Of a DNA stretch of 64,000 bases, positions 33,275 to 45,376 are shown piece after piece. Each line of letters opens with the position of its first letter. Position 1 is the stretch's first letter. The notes under the pieces were generated by a model. The model saw only the letters and a program-made list of their open reading frames with translations, was not told the origin of the DNA and searched no databases. The translations under genes were made by a program, and so were the position numbers. The DNA is from Panonychus citri (Eukaryota; Arthropoda; Arachnida; Trombidiformes; Tetranychidae), in NCBI RefSeq assembly GCF_014898815.1, contig NW_026515407.1:434001-498000 (forward strand). Reading direction: 5' to 3'.

Positions 33275-35067
33275 ATGGAATTGACTGATTTACCTTACGA
33301 TTGTCTATCGTGTATATTTGCTTGTATTCCTGATCTTAAACAACTTTTGGACAAGTCAACAGGTAAGAAAATTTTGCTGCTTTTTCTATTTAGAAATGGG
33401 ATTAAATTGCTGTTTTCATCGTTTTACTTGATTGGTCAGTTTGCAAGCATTGGAACATTTTGGTGAAACAGAGATTGAAAAAAATTCGACAATTACATGG
33501 TAAGTCAAGTTCATATCGCTCATTGGAAAGGTTAGATTAATTCTGTTTTTCTTTGCACCATTCTTCTAATTAAGTCGAGAGAGAAAATTATTCATCGTAT
33601 GTCCCTTTTTCGTCTGACAATCACATCTACACGGATGATGTTGATTTAATGGAGAGAGTTGATGTCTCTCAGTTATTACCGAACCTCAAGGTGAGACTAT
33701 TACTTAAGGATAAGAAACAAAATGACTCATCAATCTATTTCCAATTTAAACTTTTCCAGTTTTTATCCTTGAGTCCTGTTCATGGTGACAAATGTACTGG
33801 TAAAATGGTGGTCAATATTTTGTCATCAGCAGCGAACCCGCTGGTTGGACTCATGTGTGAAACTACATGTGGTTGTTGTAATCTTAATATCCCTTCTCTT
33901 GTAAATTGGTGCCTTCAAGTTAATGTCGATGAGATTGTTAAACACTGTGGAAGCCTAGAGTATATGACTATATTGGAACAATTTTTTCGAGACATTTATT
34001 TCTTCAAATATAAATTTGGACAAAATTTGAAATACTTTGACGGTTATATCAGAGAGTACGAAGTTGAATGTTTAGATGAATATGAATGTGAAGACGAAGA
34101 TAAAGTTAAAGATAAAGAAGATGAAGATTATTATCGATCCATGCTCGACATAAAACTGCTGTGTCGCTGCTTGAAGAAAACGCCAAATCTTGAAGTTCTG
34201 CTTCTTGGAAAACCACAAAGTAATTATATCAAACAAGTTATTGATCATCTATTCTAATCGTTTTCTTCTCGCCTACAGTTGAACCTCGTCTTTGGCCTTT
34301 ACCAAAAACGAAACTGAAGCTGAAAGAGATCAGATTTGACGATATATCCTCAAGTTCGCTGGTTTTCCGGTTCTTGCCTTTATTTCCTGATTTACGATTT
34401 TTCGCCATCAGTTGAACCTCGTCTTTGGCCTTTACCAAAAATGAAACTGAAAGAGATTCCATTCCAAGAGAGATCGAGTTCGCCAGTCTTCCAGTTCTTG
34501 CCTTTATTTCCTGATTTACGGAGTATCGAGTTGAATATTCAGCTAGTTAGGGATGAAGATGAAGGATTTTCCTGATTCGCATACTCACCTGAATGTTCAA
34601 GATGTAGTTCTAAAGACAGACAAAGTAAGTTTTCATCTTTATTTATTTCCGTTATTCTAATTTTAATTCTACTTATCATCCAGTATGTGTTCAGCTCACC
34701 CGGCAGATTTTTGAATTTAATTAAAAGAATTATGGTCAAGTTCCCTAATTGTAAAAACTTTTTCGTTCATATCTCACAAGAACTTTCTATAACTAATGAG
34801 GATTTGATCGAGATAATCAAAATTGTGCCCAATTTAACTCTATTAGTCTTGGATATAAAGAATTGGGGAGATGCAAATACTAATGAGAAACTCAATGAAT
34901 TCTGTCAATCAACTGGTCGAAGAATCAATTTTATTTTACGTGTCGATGGTCAAACAAGTGATCAAACCAGGGCTTGCTCACACACATATACACGATACGC
35001 ATTGAACGAAGATGTTGCGAGTCCTTTAAAGATCGATAATGAATTCTTACAAAAGTTTGTTTATTGA
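33275..35067 (+). pseudogene. F-box copy 8, duplicated exon 5 start and frameshift
   Basis: Exons 33275-33362, 33440-33499, 33575-33690, 33760-34219 are intact with a long, exceptionally acidic loop in exon 4 (about 30 residues, DEYECEDEDKVKDKEDED). The acceptor and first half of exon 5 occur twice (34279-34390 and 34412 onward), each preceded by a usable AG. Using the second, exon 5 runs 34412-34624 but has one extra base near 34566 (GAAGGATTTTCC), which shifts the frame before SHTHLN. Exon 6 is 34684-35067. The gene is one base from being intact. Confidence 0.75.
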
Positions 35068-35427
35068 AATTCTTATTCATCAAGCTCAAATTTGTAATCA
35101 TTTCAACTTTTGTACTCAGCATATCAAATGAAAAGTCAAGTGCTTTTTATTATTCGTTAGAAGATTTCAAAATAAAGTTACAGTGAAAATCATCTTGAGT
35201 CCCAATAATAAACTAATATCGTTTTCAATCTTGGTATTAGCTTTTTAAACCTTTCAAAGCGCGATCCAGTCATCTCTTCATCTCTCTGCTGCTGTTGCTA
35301 TTAACTTTAGATCGTCAAGACGATACGATTAGGTTTCTAATTGTCAAGTGTTTGTTTACTTGTTACTTGAATCAATAAATGTTTAAAATCATTTATTTAA
35401 CAGTAAAAACTTTTGCAATCTTTGATA
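35068..35427. other. 3' flank of copy 8
   Basis: AT-rich. AATAAAG near 35170 is a possible poly(A) signal. Its right end (AAATGTTTAAAATCATTTATTTAACAGTA) is the conserved flank that also surrounds insertions at 42.6 and 61.5 kb. Confidence 0.5.
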
Positions 35428-36463
35428 CAGTCAAATCAGAATGAATATACCTTTAAGAAAGAATTAATGTTTCCAAAGAAAGTCAAAAAACTAATCCTTT
35501 AGGAGGTGATTAGGATAATCTCCTTTCAAATTGAATTAATGGTTCGGAGTCAATTCCACAATCTTTTAAGTAAACATTGAAGTAAATCCTTTTGTCTTTA
35601 GCTAAATTTGAATAGAAAATTTAATTTTCTAAGGTTCATAGGTATTGCTGCTGAATAGGTTAGAAATTCTGGGCCTCCAGATGATTCATTATATTGAATA
35701 CTAGGTTGAGGTCCAGGCCCTGAAATTAAAATCAAATTAATTAGATTTACATCTCACACCTAACCAAACCTAACCTAACCTAATCAAACCAAACCAAATC
35801 AGACAATCACCAAACTTTTCACCTCTTTTTATTAGTTATTTATATCAAAAAATTTGATAAAAATTGGTAAAAACTTGTCCTTTCTCAAGCTAAACAACCT
35901 TTCAAAAGGATTATCCCAAAAGGATTAAGATTTACTTTTAAGGGGATTGTGGAATTGACTCTACACCGAATTAATTTAGTAAAAGAAAGGACCAATGCAG
36001 TAAAAGTTTCAATTAACTTTCAATACTAATCTACAATGCAAACTTTCTCTTGCTTTTCTAACAAGCAGCCAGTCTTCAGGGCAAAATAGATTGACTTATG
36101 CTTAACACGGCAAAACATTAAATCAATCTGAAAGGAGATTATCTTAATTACCCCCCAACGGATTAGTCTGTTTTTCTTTCTTTTCAAACATTAATTCTTT
36201 CTTAAAAGTACAGTCACCTGCCAGATAATGAGACTGCCAGATAATGAGACTCTCTCTGAAAATAGCTTAAAATCACTATTTACACAGAAAATTTGATTTC
36301 TATTAATTAAGAAAATTTCGATCAAATTTCTTAAAAATGATTAATTAACAAAAGCAAACAATTAAAAACACAGCTCGGTTGTCTTGGTTACAATAGAAAC
36401 GTTATTTTAAGAGAGTCTCATTATCTGGCAGTTGACTGTATATGAATTCATTCTGATTTACTG
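35428..36463. mobile_element. ~1-kb foldback MITE, TA target, copy 1
   Basis: Long inverted arms: 35428-35575 (CAGTCAAATCAGAATG...AAGAAAGAATTAATG) is the complement of 36140-36210 plus 36441-36463. The left flank is TA (35426-35427); the right flank GA is a probable mutated TA, judged from the empty-site relatives near 55050. The centre has CCTAACCTAACCTAATC. No transposase frame. It carries a second element inside its right terminal repeat. Confidence 0.8.
36211..36438. mobile_element. 228-bp MITE nested in the right arm of the foldback element
   Basis: Terminal repeats CAGTC(A)(A)CTGCCAGATAATGAGACT pair with AGTCTCATTATCTGGCAGTTGACTG; TA lies on both sides (36209-36210, 36439-36440). The left terminal motif is partly repeated in tandem. 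A Tc1/mariner-like non-autonomous element. Confidence 0.85.
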
Positions 36464-36949
36464 GAAATTAGAATATTATTTAATCATCAGTACATGAGAA
36501 TCAAAAAATATCTCCGAATGACTTTAGCTGCAAACTGAGCTTCGAAGCTGGTTATTTCTGGTTCCTGATTGGTCGGTAATTATAAATCGTCAGAGTTTAG
36601 ATAATGGCTTTATTGTTCATCTATTGATTCAATTTTGTATCTGAAAGGAAAAGTCTTATTCAATCTCTTATCGATATGTTGAATAAGATTATTATATAAT
36701 TATAATTATATTAATTATAATTATAATATTATCTAATATTAATATTATCTTATAATTATTCGAGATAATCTGACCGCAGTTTCATCCAATTTCTGCATAT
36801 TGTTGATTAACTGGATGAAATAAACCTAAGAAACGAAAACAAGTTAAACCAATTACAATTAAACAGAACTTAATTGTGATTAAATTTCTCTTCAAATTGA
36901 AGACTTCAATATTTTCATTTGTTTTCTAGAAATAGTTACATTTGTTACA
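36464..36949. other. spacer with AT palindrome and ALDH exon relic
   Basis: 36690-36765 is a run of TTATAATTATAATTAATTATAA-type palindromes. 36771-36890 is a decayed copy of the ALDH-like first exon and class A leader (CTGACCGCAGTTTC..., AACTGGATGAAAT). Confidence 0.6.
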
Positions 36950-37720
36950 ATGGAAAAAATTAATTACGATTGTTTATCATGTATATTTGATTTTTCGAAT
37001 CTAAACAGCTTTTGAATCTGTCAACAGGTAAGAGAACTTTTGTGCTTTTTCATCTAGAAATAATTAAATTTATATTTCTATCATTGGTCAGTTTGTAAAT
37101 AATGGAACATTTTGTGAAACCGCGACTGAAAAAAATTCGACATTTACATGGTAAGTCAAACGCATTTCGATCATTGGAAAGGATAATTAATTCTGTTACT
37201 ATTTTGAATCATTCTTCTAATTAATTAAGTGCAGAGTAAAGACGATTTACCATTTACCTATTTTCATCTGACAATCACATCTACACGGATGATGTTGGAT
37301 TAATGGAGAGTTAATGTCTCACAGTTTTATCGAACCTCAAGGAGATCATGTTATCTTATGAATTTATCTGAATTTTGAATTCTATCCACCATCCAGAATC
37401 AAAATCGCCTGTCGGATCGTTGAAGCTGATTAAAAGTCATGGTAAAGTTCCTAATTGTAAAACCTTACGATTCGTCTCATGGAAGCTGCCGATAACTAAT
37501 GAAGATTTGATTGAAATAATCAAAATTTAACTCTCTTTGTTTTGGATACTTGGAATTGGGGAGATGCAAATAGTATTGAGATAATCGATAAATTCTGTCA
37601 ATCTTCAGGTCGTCGAATATCCTTTTACTTGCGTCGCGATGATCGAATATGGAATAGCAAGACCAGAACTGGATCATATACACGATATGCATTAAACGAA
37701 GATGTTGCGACCATTTTTAA
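36950..37720 (+). pseudogene. F-box copy 9, lacking exons 4-5
   Basis: The start of exon 1 is damaged (MEKINYDCLSCIFDF). Exons 2 and 3 are recognisable with small deletions. The end of exon 3 (about 37343) is joined directly to intron 5/exon 6 sequence (TTATGAATTTATCTG..., exon 6 from about 37398). Exon 6 has several small deletions and is cut after NEDVA at about 37711. Confidence 0.85.
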
Positions 37721-37841
37721 TTGTGAATCTTTGGTTGCATTTTAATTGAATTGCTGTTCTGAAAATGAAATAGTAAATGTTGATTTATTCTTTTATCGAT
37801 TAATCGACAAGGATTAACTATGGAGTTAAATATAAGAAATT

Positions 37842-38112
37842 GGTAGACTTATAAGACTAGATATGTCCGTCAGCTCGATATTTTAACTTTGAGCTGATTT
37901 TTTCGGCTTAAGTTACAGCTACATATGAAAATGGACTTAATTGTTCAGTTAATTGTGTTTGTTTAAATTAGGTTAGGTTAGGTCTTCGCTAATAGGGTCA
38001 CTATGACCAAAGGCCCGGAGGGCCTGAGACAATCAAACCGAACCTTAAGCCGAGAAAAAAATCAGCTGAAAATTGAAAATATCGAGCTGACGGACATATC
38101 TTGAGTCTTACC
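37842..38112. mobile_element. MITE copy 2, recombinant between copies 1 and 3
   Basis: Same element as 30260-30532 and 44942-45215. Its left flank and doubled terminal start (GGTAGACTTATAAGACTAG) match copy 3; its right flank TCTGAGCCTTATCAGAAGC matches copy 1. It has no matching target duplication of its own. Internally it matches copy 3 at 37877-37887 (ATATTTTAAC) and copy 1 from 37913 (TTACAGCTAC). Confidence 0.9.
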
Positions 38113-38360
38113 TCTGAGCCTTATCAGAAGCTGATTGAAAGTGTTATGAAGTCGCGTTATTTGCCTTGGATGGAAGGATGCAAATATCATTGAGACAATC
38201 GATAAATTCTGTAAATCATCAGGTCGAAGAATCAATTTTATCCTGCGTGGCGATGGCCAAACAATGGGCGCACTCATATACACGATACATATTGAACGAA
38301 GATGTTGAGTCCTTTAAAGATCGATTATGAATTCTTACAAAATGCCACGTTTATTGAAAT
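38113..38360 (+). pseudogene. F-box exon 6 fragment (duplicate of 30541-30795)
   Basis: Tail of exon 6 beginning at the MITE junction, with several small deletions relative to its partner (for example the KNWEDAN segment is reduced and GTTGCGAG reads GTTGAG), which break the frame. Confidence 0.85.
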
Positions 38361-38771
38361 TCGTATTAATTAAGCTCAAGTTATTAATCACTTCGACTTT
38401 TTTATGCACATCAAAAGATACTGTAAATGTTTTCTATTCGCTAAATTTTATTGCCAAAATAAAGTTGTTTTTATGAGAAGACAATTTTTAATTGTGAATC
38501 TTATGCTGCCTTTTAATTAAATTGTTGTTCTGAAAATGGAATAGTAAATGTTGATTTATTCTTTTATCGATTAATCGAGAAGGATTAACTCTGGAAAGTT
38601 AAATATAAGAAATTGGTCGGCGTGTTGGGGGCGAATTAGCCAAGGGGTATTTTGCTTTTCTTTTATAAAACTCCAGTTTAACTTATCAGTTTAGGAATTT
38701 TAAGTTTCTGTTAAATATTGAATTTGTGTTAATACTTTCATTTATTTCATAGAAATATTAAATTTGTGAAA
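38361..38771. promoter_or_regulatory. class B leader of F-box copy 11
   Basis: Near-identical to 30800-31204. It includes GGCGTGTTGGGGGCGAATT near 38619 and TATAAAA near 38663-38669 followed by TCAGTT. Confidence 0.45.
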
Positions 38772-40281
38772 ATGGAATTGACTGATTTACCTTACGATTG
38801 TTTATCGTATATATTTGATTGTATTCCTGATCTTAAATCGCTTTTTGATCTGTCAACAGGTAAGACAATTTTGTGCTTCTTATTTAGGTTTAGATTAAAT
38901 TCATATTTTCAGTTTGTAAACAATGGAACATTTGGCGAAACGAAGACTGAACAAAATTCGACATTTACATGGTAAGTTAATAATAAGGTAATTTAATTGT
39001 GAATTACAAAAGATTATATTAACTCTGCCGTCTTCTCAATTCTCTTAAACGTGTACAGCACAGCAAGATATCGATTCTGACCTTTCAGCATCTCCCAATC
39101 ATCTTTATACGAACGATGTCGAATTGATGGAGAGAGTAAATGTCTCGAAAATGTTCCCCAATCTCAAGTTTTTCTCCAAATGTTATAATCTCGATAAAAT
39201 GTGTACCTGCAAAATGTTGGTCAATGTTTTGTCAACTTCGAAACCGTTGATTGGACTCATTTGTGAAGCGCCATGTCTTTTCAAGTCCAGAGCATCTTGG
39301 CTCTCGCTGCCACGTTGATGTCGATGAGATTGTTAAACACTGTGGGAGCCTCGAGTACCTGGTTACATTGTATCGACCTTTTCTTCGTAGTTATTTCTTA
39401 AAATACAAATTCGGCCGAAATTTGAAATACTTTGAAGGTTCGATTGAAGGTAGCGAATATGAGGAAGATAGAGATTATAATTTCATATTCAAAGAAATGC
39501 ATCTAATATGTTATTACTTGCATCAAATGCCAAATCTGGAAGTTCTGCATATGAAAGAGCCACCATGTAATGAATTATTTGTCGTAGATAATAGATTGGT
39601 ATAATAATGACTTTTCCTTTTAATTAGTTGAAGCTCGTCTTTGGTCTTTTCCGAAAAACATGAAACTGAAACAGATCGAATTTGAAATCGTGTCGACTGA
39701 ATCATTCGCCTTCCAGTTCTTATCTCTTTTTCCCGATTTACGGAGTGTTTCTCTTGATATTCGAACAGTGGAAGATAAAGATGATATTTTCGAAGTTTCC
39801 AATGCTCACCCGAATATCCAAGACTGCGCTCTACACATTGGAATAGTAAGTATTCTGTAGTATCTTATGAATTTTATTTAATTCTTTTTATCAGTTTCAG
39901 TATCAATGCCCAGAAGTCGACCCAATGAATCTAATTAAAAGTATTATGGTCAAGTTCCCTAATTGTAAAAACCTTTTCATTCGTCTCATGGAAAGGCTGT
40001 CGATAACTAATGAGGGTTTGATCGAGATAATCAAAGTTTTACCCAATTTAACTCTTTTTGTCTTGGATATAAAGAATTGTGGAGATGCGAATACTATTGA
40101 TACAATTGATAAATACTGTAAATCAACAGGTCGTCGAATATCCTTTTACTTGTTTCGCGATGATAGAAAATGGAATCACACACTTGGAACTCGAACATAT
40201 ACACAATATGCACTAAACGAAGATGTTGCGAATCATCTCGAGGCCGACAGCAAATTCGTTCGCTCAGGTTTTGCGTTGTGA
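38772..40281 (+). pseudogene. F-box copy 11, duplicate of copy 7 with different frameshifts
   Basis: Exon 1 (38772-38859) is intact. Exon 2 lost a T (AACATTTGGCG near 38930). Exons 3-4 are fused as in copy 7; a 2-base loss at about 39279 (CTTTTCAAG versus CTTTTCTCAAG) shifts exon 4, while the site broken in copy 7 is intact here. Exon 5 39628-39845 and exon 6 39902-40281 remain readable, but the end is altered (RSGFAL). Confidence 0.85.
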
Positions 40282-40508
40282 ATGAAAAAGTTTTTCTCTT
40301 TAACCGATCGATCGATCGGATTTTTACATGAAACGAAGAGTGAAAATTTTCATAATAAAAAGTATTGTTCTCGATCTTGATATTATCATTTCACAAACTT
40401 TTCATAAATTCAATCAAAAGTCTCTTCTTCTCTCTCTCAGTTTGCTATTAACTTAGTTCTCTTCCGTAATACTACGTTCATTTCACAAACTGAATTACCT
40501 TTGTGACA

Positions 40509-42248
40509 ATGGATTGTTGGTTACTTGATTGTCTACCGTGTATATTGCTTGTTCCTGATCTTAAACAACTTTTGGACAAGTCAACAGGTAAGAAAATTTT
40601 GCTGCTTTTTCTATTTAGAAATGGGATTAAATTGCTGTTTTCATCGTTTTACTTGGTCAGTTTGCAAGCATTGGAACATTTTGGTGAAACGAGTTGAAAA
40701 AATTCGACATTTACATGGTAAGTCAAGTTCATATCGCTCATTGGAAAGGTTAGATTAATTCTGTTTTCTTTGCACCATTCTTCTAATTAAGTCGAGAGAA
40801 AATTATTCATCATATGTCCTTTTCGTCTGACAATCATCTACACGGATGATGTTGATTTAATGGAGAGTTGATGTCTCTCAGTTATTACCGAACCTCAAGG
40901 TGAGACTATTATAAGGATAAGAAACAAAATGACTCATCAATCTATTTCCAATTTAAACTTTTCCAGTTTTTATCCTTGAGTCCTGTTCATGGTGACAAAT
41001 GTACTGGTAAAATGGTGGTCAATATTTTGTCATCAGCAGAACTGGTTGGACTCATGTGTGAAACTTGTGTGGTTGTTGTAATCTTTATCCCTTCTCTTGT
41101 AAATTGGTGCCTTCAAGTTAATGTCGATAAGATTGTTAAACACTGTGGAAGCCTAGAGTATATGACTATATTGGAACAATTTTTGAGACATTTATTTCTT
41201 CAAATATAAATTTGGACAAAATTTGAAATACTTTGACGGTTATATCAGAGAGTACGAAGTTGAATGTTTAGATGAATATGAATGAAGACGAAGATAAAGT
41301 TAAAGATAAAGAAGATGAATTATTATCGATCCATGCTCGACATAAAACTGCTGTGTCGCTGCTTGAAGAAAACGCCAAATCTTGAAGTTCTGCTTCTGAA
41401 AACCACAAAGTAATTATATCAAACAAGTTGATCATCTATTCTAATCATTTTTTCTTCTCGCCTACAGTTGAACCTCGTCTTTGGCCTTTACAAAAACAAA
41501 ACTGAAGCTGAAAGAGATCAGATTTGACGATATATCCTCAAGTTCGCTGGTTTTCCGGTTCTTGCCTTTATTTCCTGATTTACGATTTTTCGCCATCAGT
41601 TGAACCTCGTCTTTGGCCTTTACCAAAATGAAACTGAAGAGATTCCATTCAAGAGAGATCAGAGTTCTTGATCTTCCAGTTCTTGCCTTTATTTCCTGAT
41701 TTACGAAGTATCGAGTTGAATATTCAGCTAGTTAGGGATGAAGATGAAGATTTTCCTGATTCGCATACTCATCTGAATGTTCAAGATGTAGTTCTAAAGA
41801 CAGACGCAGTAAGTTTTTTATCTTTATTCATTTCCGTTATTCTAATTTTCATTCTACTTATCATCCAGTATGTCAGCTCACCCGTCAGATTTTTGAATCT
41901 AATTAAAAGAATTATGGTCAAGTTCCCTAATTGTAAAAACTTTTCGTTCATATCTCACAAGAACTTTCTATAAATAATGAGGATTTGATCGAGATAATCA
42001 AAAATGTGCCCAATTTAACTCTATTGGTCTTGGATATAAAGAATTGGGGAGATGCAAATACTAATGAGAAACTAAACGAATTCTGCAAATCAACAGATCG
42101 AAGAATAAATTTCATCTTGCGTGGCGATGATCAAACAAGTGATCAAATCAGGGCTCGCTCACACACATATACACGATACGCATTGAACGAAGATGTTTCG
42201 AGTCCTTTAAAGATCGATAATGAATTCTTACAAAAGTTCGTTTATTGA
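40509..42248 (+). pseudogene. F-box copy 12, duplicate of copy 8, multiply deleted
   Basis: Exon 1 is reduced (MDCWLLDCLPCILLVPDLKQLLDKST). Exons 3-4 carry several short deletions that shift the frame (for example TTTTTGAGACATT at about 41180 and GAATGAAGACG at 41279). The duplicated exon 5 start seen in copy 8 is also present (41469-41600). Exon 6 has lost a base near 41943 and the ACTAATGAG start reads AATAATGAG, then it is open to 42248. Confidence 0.85.
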
Positions 42249-42599
42249 AATTCTTATTCATTAAGCTCGAATTTGTAATCACTTAAACTTTTGTACTCAA
42301 CATATCAAATGAAAAGTCAAGTGCTTTTTATTATTCGTTAGATTTCAAAATAAAGTTACAGTGAAAATTATCTTGAGTCTCAATAATAATCTTGTATCGT
42401 TTTCGATCTTGATATTAGCTTTTTAAACTTTTCAAATCGCGATCCAGTCATCTCTTTCGCTCTCTCCTGCTGTTGCTAATAACATTAGATCGTCAATACA
42501 ATTCAGTTTCTATTTGTCAAGTGTTTGTTTACTAGTAACTCGAATCAATAAATGTTTCAAATCATTTATTTAACAGTAAAACTTTTGCAATCTTTGATA
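42249..42599. other. 3' flank of copy 12
   Basis: Duplicate of 35068-35427; no gene. Confidence 0.6.
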
Positions 42600-43553
42600 C
42601 AGTCAAATCAGAATGAATATACCTTTAAGAAAGAATTAATGTTTCCAAAGAAAGTCAAAAACTAATCCTTTAGGAGGTGATTAGGATAATCTCCTTTCAA
42701 ATTGAATTAATGGTTCGGAGTCAATTCCACAATCTTTTAAGTAAACATTGAAGTAAATCCTTTTGTCTTTAGCTAAATTTGAATAGAGAAAATTTAAATT
42801 TTCTAAGGTTCATAGGTATTGCTGCTGAATAGGTTAGGAATTCTGGGCCCTCCGGGCCATTCATTCATATTGAATACTAGGTTGAGAGTCCGAGGCCCTC
42901 CGAATATTAAAATCAAATTAATTAGTTACATCTCACACCTAACCAACCTAACCTAACCTAATCAAACCAAACCAAATCAGACAATCACCAAACTTTTCAC
43001 CTCTTTTATTAGTTATTTATATCAAAATTTGATAAAATTGGTAAAACTTGTCCTTTCTCAAGCTAAACAACCTTTCAAAAGTTATCCAAAAGTTAAGATT
43101 TACTTTTAAGTTGTGGAATTGACTCTACACGAATTAATTTAGTAAAAGAAAGGACCAATGCAGTAAAAGTTTCAATTAACTTTCAATACTAATCTACAAT
43201 GCAAACTTTCTCTCTTTTCTAACAAGCAGCCAGTCTTCAGGGCAAAATAGATTGACTTATATTACACGGCAAAACATTAAATCAATCTGAAAGTTATCTC
43301 AATTCCCCAACGGATTAGTCTGTTTTCTTTCTTTTCAAACATTAATTCTCTTAAAGTACAGTATAATAACTGAGATAAACTCTCTCAAAAGAGAATTTTT
43401 CTGAAATTTGATTCTATAATTAAGAAAATTCGATCATTTCTTAATGATTAATTAACAAAGCAAACAATTAAAAACACAGCTCAGTTGTCTTGACAATAGA
43501 AACTTATTTAAGATCTCATTATCTGTTGACTGTATATGAATAATTCTTTACTG
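42600..43553. mobile_element. foldback MITE, copy 2 (duplicate of 35428-36463)
   Basis: It arrived with the 7-kb tandem duplication. Both arms are recognisable, but the nested element (about 43366-43520) has lost much of its left terminal repeat through small deletions. The interior reads TAGGTTGAGAGTCCGAGGCCCTCCG, a clearer GC-rich palindrome than in copy 1. Confidence 0.8.
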
Positions 43554-44025
43554 AAATTAGAATATTATTAATCTTCAGTACATGAATCTTCTCGACTTGG
43601 CTAAACTTCATGATTCTGGATTCCTTTCGATTGGTCGGTAATTATAAATCGTCAAGTGAATTTAGATAATTGTGCTTTATTGTTCATCTATTGATTCAAT
43701 TTTGTATCTGGAAAAAGGAAAAAGTCTTATTCAATCTCTTATCGATATGTTGAATAAGATTATTATATAATTATAATTATAATTAATTATAATTATAATA
43801 TTATCTAATATTAATATTATCTTATAATTATTCGAGATAATCTGACCGCAGTTTCATCCAATTTCTGCATATTGTTGATTAACTGGATGAAATAAACCTA
43901 AGAAACGAAAACAAGTTAAACCAATTACAATTAAACAGAAACTTAATTGGTGATTAAAATTGTTCTCTTCAAATTGAAGACTTCAATATTTCATTTGTTT
44001 TCTAGAAATAGTTACATTTGTTACA
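43554..44025. other. spacer with AT palindrome and ALDH exon relic
   Basis: Duplicate of 36464-36949. The AT palindrome is at about 43757-43832 and the ALDH-derived segment at about 43845-43960. Confidence 0.6.
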
Positions 44026-44815
44026 ATGGAATTGGGTAAATTACCTTACGATTGTTTATCATGTATATTTGATTTTTTTCGAATCTTAAACAGCTTTTGA
44101 ATCTGTCAACAGGTAAGAGAACTTTTGTGCTTTTTTTCATTAGAAATAGAATTAAATTTATATTTCTATCATTGGTCAGTTTGTAAATAATGGAACATTT
44201 TGGTGAAACCGCGACTGAAAAAAATTCGACATTTACATGGTAAGTCAAACGCATTTCGATCATTGGAAAGGATAATTAATTCTGTTACTATTTTGAATCA
44301 TTCTTCTAATTAATTAAGTGCAGAGTAAAGACGATTTACCATTTACCTATTTTTCATCTGACAATCACATCTACACGGATGATGTTGGATTAATGGAGAG
44401 TTAATGTCTCACAGTTTTTATCGAACCTCAAGGTGAGATCATGTGCTATCTTATGAATTTATCTGAATTTCGAATTCTATCCACCATCCAGAATCAAAAT
44501 TCGCCTGTCGGATCGTTGAAGCTGATTAAAAGTCTTATGGTAAAGTTCCCTAATTGTAAAAACCTTACGATTCGTCTCATGGAAAGGCTGCCGATAACTA
44601 ATGAAGATTTGATTGAAATAATCAAAATTTAACTCTCTTTGTTTTGGATACTTGGAATTGGGGAGATGCAAATAGTATTGAGATAATCGATAAATTCTGT
44701 CAATCTTCAGGTCGTCGAATATCCTTTTACTTGCGTCGCGATGATCGAATATGGAATAGCAAGACCAGAACTGGATCATATACACGATATGCATTAAACG
44801 AAGATGTACATTTTT
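44026..44815 (+). pseudogene. F-box copy 13, duplicate of copy 9
   Basis: Start MELGKLPYDCLSCIFDF, then an extra T (TTTTTTTCG) shifts exon 1. Exons 2-3 are present; exons 4-5 are absent as in copy 9, with the same fusion of exon 3 to intron 5 (44432 onward), so this deletion predates the duplication. Exon 6 lacks LPN between IIKI and LTLFVL and ends at NEDV. Confidence 0.85.
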
Positions 44816-44941
44816 AATTGTGAATCTTTGGTTGCATTTTAATTGAATTGCTGTTCTGAAAATGAAATAGTAAATGTTGATTTATTCTTTTATCGATTAA
44901 TCGACAAGGATTAACTATGGAAAGTTAAATATAAGAAATTG

Positions 44942-45215
44942 GGTAAGACTCAAGGGTAAGACTCAAGATATGTCCGTCAGCTCGATATTTTAACTTTGAG
45001 CTGATTTTTTTCGGCTTAAAGTTCAAGCTTCATATGGAAATGGACTTAATTGTGTTTGTTTAAATTAGGTTAGGTTAGGTATTCGCTAATAAGGGTCACC
45101 ATGACCAAAGAAAGGCCCAGAGGGCCTGAGACAATCAAACCGAACCTTAAGCCGAGAAAAAAAATCGACTGAAAATTTAGAATATCGAGCTGACGGACAT
45201 GTCTTGAGTCCTACC
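44942..45215. mobile_element. MITE copy 3 (hAT-like)
   Basis: Terminal repeat start GGTAAGACTCAAG is present twice in tandem (44942-44954, 44955-44967); the right end is CTTGAGTCCTACC. Flanks AGAAATTG / GAAAATTG are a slightly decayed 8-bp duplication of the leader word ATAAGAAATTGG found uninterrupted at 31044 and 38606. It lies within the class B leader of the next F-box gene. Confidence 0.85.
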
Positions 45216-45376
45216 GAAAATTGGTGGGCGTGTTGGTGGCGAATTAGCCAAGGGCATTTTGCTTTTCTTTTACAAAACTCCAGTTGAACTTATCAGTTTA
45301 GAAATTTTAACTTTCTGTTAAACATTGAATTTGTGTTCATACTTTCATAGAAATATTAATAATTAAATTTGTGAAA

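Noticed and set aside
35758..35800. Interstitial telomere from chromosome fusion
   Set aside because: Only two to three CCTAA units, always inside MITEs and copied with them.
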